A stretch of DNA of 64,000 nt from Montifringilla adamsi (lineage: Eukaryota > Chordata > Aves > Passeriformes > Passeridae), in the NCBI GenBank assembly GCA_017590115.1, contig JAGGNK010009114.1, forward strand, positions 20,684,662 to 20,748,661. The letters are read 5' to 3'. The notes under the pieces are model-generated. The model searched no databases. It had not been told where the DNA came from and saw nothing but the letters and a program-made list of their open reading frames with translations. Position 1 is the stretch's first letter; each line of letters begins with the position of its first letter. Positions 59,601 to 64,000 of the stretch are shown here, piece by piece. Position numbers and translations under genes: made by a program.

Positions 59601-62216
59601 TGAATTTCAGCTTGTAGATGAGCTCTACTGCAGGAATGAGAAACGCAAGTGTTTTTCCACTGCCTGTTTTTGCAGCTGCTAAAATATCCCTGTAAGCAGC
59701 ATTAGAAAAAGAAGTATTTAGTTCACCATACCAAGAGAAGAGCAATCTTACTCTGGTCCATGCTGACAATGTGAAAAACTAACATGGCTTAAAGAAGACC
59801 AGTGGAGTTGGTACTAGGAGCTTGCTGGCAGAGGCAGGTCACAGCAATTAGCCAGTGAAGGCTGGCCTCAATGATCATGGAGGTCTTCTTTATCCTTAAT
59901 GATACCATGATTTGACTTTATGATTCATGTATGTAGCTTGCCAGCAAAATTTACAAAACATCTGGGGTCATTAGAGTGACTAAAAAGCCCTATTTCTTAC
60001 CTGCCTTCCAGAAGAGGCTTGATACTTTTATGCTGAATTTCCGTCATGTGTGTAAACCCCATGTCGTTTATGCCTTTCAACGTATTCTCACTGACACAAC
60101 CAGCCAGGGAAGAAAAGGAATTGTCTTCAAAAGCACCTGAAGTGAGGGGCAAAATGAAAAATATTTAAACTTATTTCTTCTATTTCCTCTGCCATCTGAG
60201 ATTAACCAGTTCAAATCGACCTATATGGAAAAAAATGAAAGGACTTCCTCTTATCGCATTCTACCACAAAATCCAAAGACTGGCAAAATACTCTGTATTA
60301 ATGAGTTCATAAGAAAACTACACAGAGTTAATAAAAATGAATTCACTGCTTCTTCTGTCAGATTTACACTTCTAGCTAGTTCTACTACTCCAGCTTGCTC
60401 TTCATGGACTTCTTCCTGTACAGATAAGCATATGTGTATATAGGTTTAAAAAACACTTTCACTAGTAATTGCAGGACCAAGAGGTGTGTATATAATGCAA
60501 ACTTCCAAGAACAGCAGGTGGGTGAGAGCTGTGCAGCTGCCAGTGTCACATCTTGTATCCAAACACCTGACTCACAAAGCTCACTCTGGAAGGAAGGTGT
60601 TAGACCGTGGGATTTTGCCTGTGCATGAAAAAGAGAACACAAGATACCTGTTACACCTAGTGGCAAACTGGGCACCTCATCCTCCTCCTCTTCCACTTCC
60701 TTCTCTCCAGAGTCCTGCTTATCTCCATCTTCTACCTCTGCAGATTCGTCTTCTTCAGTTTTTGCTTTTTTGGTTTCTGTATCTGGAGTGTTATTTTTAC
60801 AGAAGTCAGTTAGAAACACAAAGGTCATGGTTATCATGAAAAGCTGTTCCACAGACTGAGTTTCCTTTAGTCTGTAAACCATGTACAAAAATAATGATTT
60901 TCCATGGGGTGGAAGGGGGCTGGAGGAGAGACAAGGTGTCTATGGAATTTTCAGATGCACAGAGCAAAAATTCCCCAAGTTCCTGCTACACAGCCCACTT
61001 TGCATAGCGAAACAATGTAGCTTGATGTATATCGCATAACATCTTGTGTGGAAGCAAGATAAATTGTCCTTAAACCAGTAACAAAATTCTTTCCTGTGGG
61101 CAATGCCAACACCAAATTTCCCACACCGTTTGTGCTCAGGATATGTGAGAAGTTGCATTTTAGGCACCTGAATCTTCAGAGATGAAAGCACCTCTTCATT
61201 GCCATCACCATAATGCATGTCCCAAAAATCAAATACATTTTGAAAGCTTCTATTCCTCGTGTATGTCTAGATATGTATCTACAAATCTATGCATATAAAA
61301 ACATATGCAAACCTAGCAATTTTTGTGTGGTGCTTTTTTTTTTTTTTTTTTTTTGGTAGTTTTCCAGTATTTTTCAGTTTCATAATATATAAATGTTGCC
61401 AAAGGCTGGACATATTGCTAAAAAGTATTTGCTGCACAGCCAAGTACAGAGAGCACCTATCTACCCGAGCACTGAAACACAGGGCATGTATTTGAATAAT
61501 AAACGATCAAAACATCCAGTCAACAAAGCACAATCCTATGGAAGAAGTAAACTGGCTACTAGTATGAATTAAGAATTCAAATATCGCAGCTGGAATGAAA
61601 CGGGTAATCTTTAGCCCTCGTGGACTTTAAAGCGCACACCTGACCGGCACATGGCATTTCATTTCAAACTTTCCCCGACGCCGCGGGAACCCTAAGGAGG
61701 CGCTTGTGGAGGTCTCCCAGACTAAATGAGCCCTGGAAGACACGCTGTCTTTGCTAAGAACACGCACCATCTCCTCCATTGGCCACCGCTTTTCTCTTTT
61801 TCTTCTTCTTTTTCTTCTTTTCCCCGCTGCGGGGTCCGGCTCCGTCCGCAGGCTCGGCGCCCTCCTCGGCCGCTGCAGCCTCCTCTGGCACCGCCGCCTC
61901 CTCCACCTCCTCCTCCTCCGGGGGTCCCTGAGAAGCCGCCTCGCTCGGCGAGGGCACTGCACGGCGGAGACAGAGACAGAAGGAGGAGAGACAGGGGAGA
62001 GAACACAAAGACAGTCACGGCTCCGCCGGCGCTCAGCCGGGGAGAGGCTCCGCCGGCGCTCAGCCGGAGAGAGGCTCCGCGGCGCCGCCCGCCCGTACCT
62101 GCCCCCTGGGCCGCCTGCAGCTTCAGGTTGCGCTGCCGCAGCTTCAGGTTGCGCTTGTGGATCTTCCTGCGGAGCAGCCGCATGGGCAGGTTGCTGGCAG
62201 CAGCCGGCACCGACAT
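53518..62216 (-). CDS. DDX18: DDX18, DEAD-box ATP-dependent RNA helicase (gene span, 14 coding exons)
   Basis: Fourteen exons join to 646 codons plus TAA (human about 670 aa). Known role: nucleolar helicase, orthologue of yeast Has1, acting in ribosome subunit assembly. All core motifs are intact: Q motif GFTHMTEIQ (174-182), motif [10 protein letters not shown] (198-206), Ia PTREL (235-239), GG (263-264), Ib TPGRLLD (284-290), II DEAD (309-312), III SAT (340-342), V ARGLD (462-466), [11 protein letters not shown] (487-495). The N-terminal 147 residues are low complexity, acidic and Lys-rich; the C-terminus has a Gly run and basic tail. All introns are GT-AG. Start [19 protein letters not shown] aligns with the family N-terminus. 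The N-terminal linker is shorter than in human. Confidence 0.97.
54284..54461 (-). CDS. DDX18: DDX18 coding exon 13
   Basis: Residues 541-600, 178 nt, acceptor accag, donor gtatcc, ends in phase 1. Encodes [40 protein letters not shown] and [11 protein letters not shown], the conserved C-terminal extension. Confidence 0.97.
55444..55500 (-). CDS. DDX18: DDX18 coding exon 12 (57 nt)
   Basis: Residues 522-540, 57 nt, phase 0, acceptor ttaag, donor gtatga. Encodes [19 protein letters not shown], one change from human. Confidence 0.97.
55879..55910 (+). repeat. CCAAA pentamer repeat in DDX18 intron 11
   Basis: Four AACCA units followed by two AACCC units, just below exon 11. Confidence 0.9.
55946..56059 (-). 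CDS. DDX18: DDX18 coding exon 11 (motif VI)
   Basis: Residues 484-521, 114 nt, phase 0, acceptor caaag, donor gtaaac. Encodes [20 protein letters not shown] and [15 protein letters not shown]: motif VI with the arginine finger. Confidence 0.98.
56715..56867 (-). CDS. DDX18: DDX18 coding exon 10 (motif V)
   Basis: Residues 433-483, 153 nt, phase 0 at both ends, acceptor ttcag, donor gtaagt. Encodes [20 protein letters not shown]: motif V. Confidence 0.98.
57765..57926 (-). CDS. DDX18: DDX18 coding exon 9
   Basis: Residues 379-432, 162 nt, phase 0 at both ends, acceptor tgcag, donor gtaagt. Encodes [20 protein letters not shown] and [20 protein letters not shown]: start of the second RecA domain, motif IV. 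Confidence 0.98.
58124..58263 (-). CDS. DDX18: DDX18 coding exon 8 (SAT motif)
   Basis: Residues 332-378, 140 nt, acceptor tccag, donor gtaaga. Encodes [20 protein letters not shown] and [19 protein letters not shown]: motif III and the inter-domain linker. Confidence 0.98.
59088..59202 (-). CDS. DDX18: DDX18 coding exon 7 (DEAD box)
   Basis: Residues 294-332, 115 nt, acceptor tctag, donor gtaaga. Encodes [20 protein letters not shown]: motif II, catalytic DEAD at 309-312. Confidence 0.98.
59291..59490 (-). CDS. DDX18: DDX18 coding exon 6 (motifs Ia, GG, Ib)
   Basis: Residues 227-293, 200 nt, acceptor tttag, donor gtagat. Encodes [20 protein letters not shown] and [17 protein letters not shown], the RNA-contacting motifs. 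Confidence 0.98.
59589..59689 (-). CDS. DDX18: DDX18 coding exon 5 (Walker A)
   Basis: Residues 193-227, 101 nt, acceptor tacag, donor gtaagg. Encodes [20 protein letters not shown] and [13 protein letters not shown]: motif I for ATP binding. Confidence 0.98.
59828..59932 (+). mobile_element. CR1 LINE 3' fragment in DDX18 intron 4
   Basis: Matches the CR1 terminus: GGCCTCAATGATCATGGAGG, then TTATCCTTAATGATACCATG and degenerate ATTCATG octamers. It fills about a third of this 311-bp intron and is antisense to DDX18. Confidence 0.82.
60001..60136 (-). CDS. DDX18: DDX18 coding exon 4 (Q motif)
   Basis: Residues 148-193, 136 nt, acceptor ttcag, donor gtaaga. Encodes [20 protein letters not shown] then [20 protein letters not shown], the adenine-recognising Q motif region. 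Confidence 0.97.
60648..60782 (-). CDS. DDX18: DDX18 coding exon 3 (acidic linker)
   Basis: Residues 103-148, 135 nt, acceptor tccag, donor gtatct, phase 1 at both ends. Encodes [20 protein letters not shown] and [14 protein letters not shown]; the KKAKTE and EVPSLPLG pieces match human. Confidence 0.93.
61334..61354 (+). repeat. Poly-T run in DDX18 intron 2
   Basis: 21 consecutive T on the + strand, i.e. poly-A on the gene strand. Confidence 0.95.
61768..61956 (-). CDS. DDX18: DDX18 coding exon 2 (low-complexity acidic/Lys segment)
   Basis: Residues 40-103, 189 nt, acceptor tgcag, donor gtgcgt. Encodes [20 protein letters not shown], an Ala/Glu stretch, then [18 protein letters not shown]. 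The Lys run aligns with the human KKKKKKRK tract; the rest is poorly conserved. A competing frame is also open here, so the frame was chosen by phase and the Lys run. Confidence 0.88.
62019..62080 (-). repeat. 27-bp tandem duplication inside DDX18 intron 1
   Basis: Two 27-bp copies (62019-62045, 62046-62072) differing at one base plus a partial third. They make up over 40 percent of this 142-bp intron. Confidence 0.93.
62099..62216 (-). CDS. DDX18: DDX18 coding exon 1 (start codon)
   Basis: Residues 1-40, 118 nt, ends in phase 1 at donor gtacgg. Encodes [20 protein letters not shown], the conserved basic N-terminal element. M12 is the internal Met matching the position of the human MKLLRKKI segment. 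Confidence 0.95.
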
Positions 62217-62359
62217 CGCGGCAGCGGCAGCGGGAACCCCGCGCTCCCGACACACGTGGGGAGGCCGCGACCGGACCCGCCGGAACCGCCGCGCGCGGGG
62301 CCTCACGGGCACCCGGCAGCGCCCTCTGGGGGCCCGGCGGAGGCAGCGCCGCGCGGGCC

Positions 62360-62478
62360 CGGCCCCGATCCCTGCCCTGCTCACGGCCTCGATTCCCGCC
62401 CCATTCCCGGCCTCGATTCCCGCCCCATTCCCGGCCCCCATCCCTGCTCCGCTCCCGGCCCCGTTCCCAGTCCCGCTG
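62360..62478 (+). repeat. 24-bp minisatellite in the DDX18 promoter region
   Basis: About five 24-bp units starting CGGCC. Units 2 and 3 (62384-62407, 62408-62431) are identical, CGGCCTCGATTCCCGCCCCA-type; the outer units are diverged. Confidence 0.9.
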
Positions 62479-62621
62479 TCAGCCCGGGACACATCCCGGG
62501 TTTCCTTGAGGACTAGACTCGCTGTGTCCCGCACAGATCCCCCAGCCTCACAACACCCGTCTGCCCGGTGGTGCTGCCTCCACCGATGGTCACATATGTC
62601 CTACGGGAGAAAGAGACAGAA

Positions 62622-63092
62622 TTAAAGAATCAGGTTGGAAAAGAACTCTGAGATCATCGAGTCCAACCTACGAGCAAAATCACCATGTACCCCGTGGCAG
62701 GAGCACCATGTCCAAGCTTTCCTTAAACACCTCCAGGGATGGTGACTCCACCACCTCCCCGGGCAGTTCATTCCAATGTTTAATCACAATTTGTGAAGAA
62801 ATTCCTTCTAATATCCAACCTAAGCCTCCCTTGGTACAGCTTGAAGCCATGTGCTCTTGTTCCCTGGGAGCAGAGCCCGTCCCCTCCGGCTGTCCCCTCC
62901 TGTCAGGAATTGTGGAGGGCAGAGGGGCTCCCGAAGCTCCTTTTTTCCAGGCTAAGCACCCCCAGCGCCCTCAGCGCTGCTCATCAGACTCGTGCTCCTT
63001 ACTCTGCACTCACTGCAGCCCCTCTGGAACTGAGGGCACAGCACTCGAAGTGTTTATTTACAGAGGCAGGGTCACTTCCCTGCTCCTCCAAA
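62622..63092 (-). mobile_element. CR1 LINE, 5'-truncated, sense to DDX18
   Basis: Reads on the + strand as reverse-complement CR1: AATCAGGTTGGAAAAGAACT, GAGATCATCGAGTCCAACCT, CTCCAGGGATGGTGACTCCA, AGAAATTCCTTCTAATATCC, CCAGGCTAAGCACCCCCAGC. Its 3' end faces DDX18, about 405 bp upstream of the ATG. The far end is more diverged, so 63092 is approximate. Confidence 0.93.
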
Positions 63093-64000
63093 GAGTGATT
63101 CCCCAAGGCTGACCCGCAGCGCCCACCGGCTGCTTCCCGACGGCAGAGGGCACAGACAGCACAGGGATGTGCTTTGCCACCAGAAACCAGAAACCAGCGC
63201 CTTCTGAGACCCGAGACGACAAACTGAGTGAGGTTCAGACTTGATACCTTGCTGTAACACAGAATAAGCTACGGAACTATTTCTACATTAAGATACAAAA
63301 GTAATTTCCACCATCCGTAATTATTGTTTTCCGTGTTTAGGTCATTTGGATTACCAGGATGAGAATTAAATTTGTCTTACATGTGAACCATGCCATACTA
63401 TCCAGACTTTCACAGACTGGATGCTGCTGCTTCAATAAGTTGAATGGATTATTGCTATTTTCATCAGCTGCATTTGAAACTAAACTGATCCATCCTCAGC
63501 AAGAAAGGCTTTTGGTACAGACTCTGGAGGAACTCAGTTTTACCTGCTTAATTTTAGGCAGGTGAAAGTTCCTTACTGCAACTCAGTGTAATTTAGGTTT
63601 TGTGTCTATTTTCTCCCTGGCTACCTTATATTGCATTTGCAGAATGTATTTTTAAGTAGACATGGGTTTGCTCTTCCTAGTCTGTACTGATTTATATGGA
63701 TGTGTTTAGATTTACTATTTGGATCCAGATTTAACCCAGGCAGTGCTTCTTTCTGGAATATGGTCATTGTGCAGATAAAATGTATAAAGATCTGGATAGC
63801 AGGGAGCTGACACTAATACACTGAGGAAGGACAAAGTTATGTCCTTTGAGTATGGCATGGTCCTCATGTTCCCATTTTAACCAGTAGTGCCAGGATCATC
63901 GCTGTTTTTGCTTTCACATCTGTCATCACACCCCCAGCCTTGCCAAAAATTATGACCTGGTAAAGGATTCTGGTCAGGTAAAAGCCTTTATATAAAGAAC
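63093..64000. other. Right flank, nothing recognised
   Basis: AT-rich sequence without a supported exon or known repeat. A 68-codon open frame at 63359-63565 has no family resemblance. Confidence 0.55.

Larger units (their letters stand above)
61780..62480 (-). promoter_or_regulatory. DDX18: CpG-rich promoter and first two exons of DDX18
   Basis: Very GC- and CpG-rich sequence spanning exons 1-2 and about 260 bp upstream of the ATG. No TATA box seen. The island ends in a GC minisatellite. Confidence 0.75.

Noticed and set aside
61726..62625. Long + strand open frames (about 250-300 codons) opposite DDX18 exons 1-2
   Set aside because: Antisense shadows of CpG-rich coding sequence and the minisatellite; no splice or family support.
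1..64000. Search for a novel mobile, viral or defence-like system, tRNA or rRNA genes
   Set aside because: None recognised. Apart from CR1 pieces and simple repeats, the window is explained by three ordinary vertebrate genes and their flanks; distant LTR remnants could be missed without a repeat search.

Overview
The window is vertebrate nuclear DNA, almost certainly from a bird. It holds three multi-exon, spliced protein genes with GT-AG introns, CpG-rich first exons, and 5'-truncated CR1 LINE copies typical of avian genomes. Introns are compact: the CCDC93 coding exons span about 31.6 kb. A songbird is plausible from the CR1 types, but I cannot fix the species. No viral, bacterial, CRISPR or toxin system was seen.

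Layout. 1-1780: upstream flank with an ATT microsatellite and a CR1 copy. 1780-2620: CpG-rich promoter and first exon of CCDC93. 2177-33741: CCDC93 on the + strand, 23 coding exons joining to 617 codons, followed by a 3' UTR to about 34.86 kb. 34.9-38.5 kb: intergenic. 39043-47006: a 5-HT5-type serotonin receptor on the - strand, best called HTR5B, two coding exons, 368 aa, separated by a 6.9 kb intron. 47.4-53 kb: CR1 copy and intergenic DNA with short tandem duplications. 53518-62216: DDX18 on the - strand, 14 coding exons, 646 aa, complete with all DEAD-box motifs. 62.2-64 kb: GC-rich promoter, minisatellite, CR1 copy and unassigned flank.

The order CCDC93 - HTR5B - DDX18 matches the order I recall for human 2q14, where the middle gene is the pseudogene HTR5BP. 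Here the receptor is intact, so synteny as well as sequence supports the 5B call. The three genes are not a pathway: CCDC93 is a Commander/CCC endosomal recycling subunit, the receptor is a neuronal GPCR, and DDX18 is a nucleolar ribosome-biogenesis helicase. CCDC93 converges on the other two, with no coding overlap.

The observations most worth checking are these: each of the three genes has a 5'-truncated CR1 in its own orientation, with the CR1 3' end about 400-570 bp upstream of the start codon; a perfect 26-bp palindrome built from T-box-like half-sites lies in CCDC93 intron 21; the bird receptor is intact and one residue shorter at the TM4/ECL2 boundary; and several young-looking tandem duplications are present, including one in the DDX18 promoter and one in its 142-bp first intron. 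None of these amounts to a demonstrated new system.
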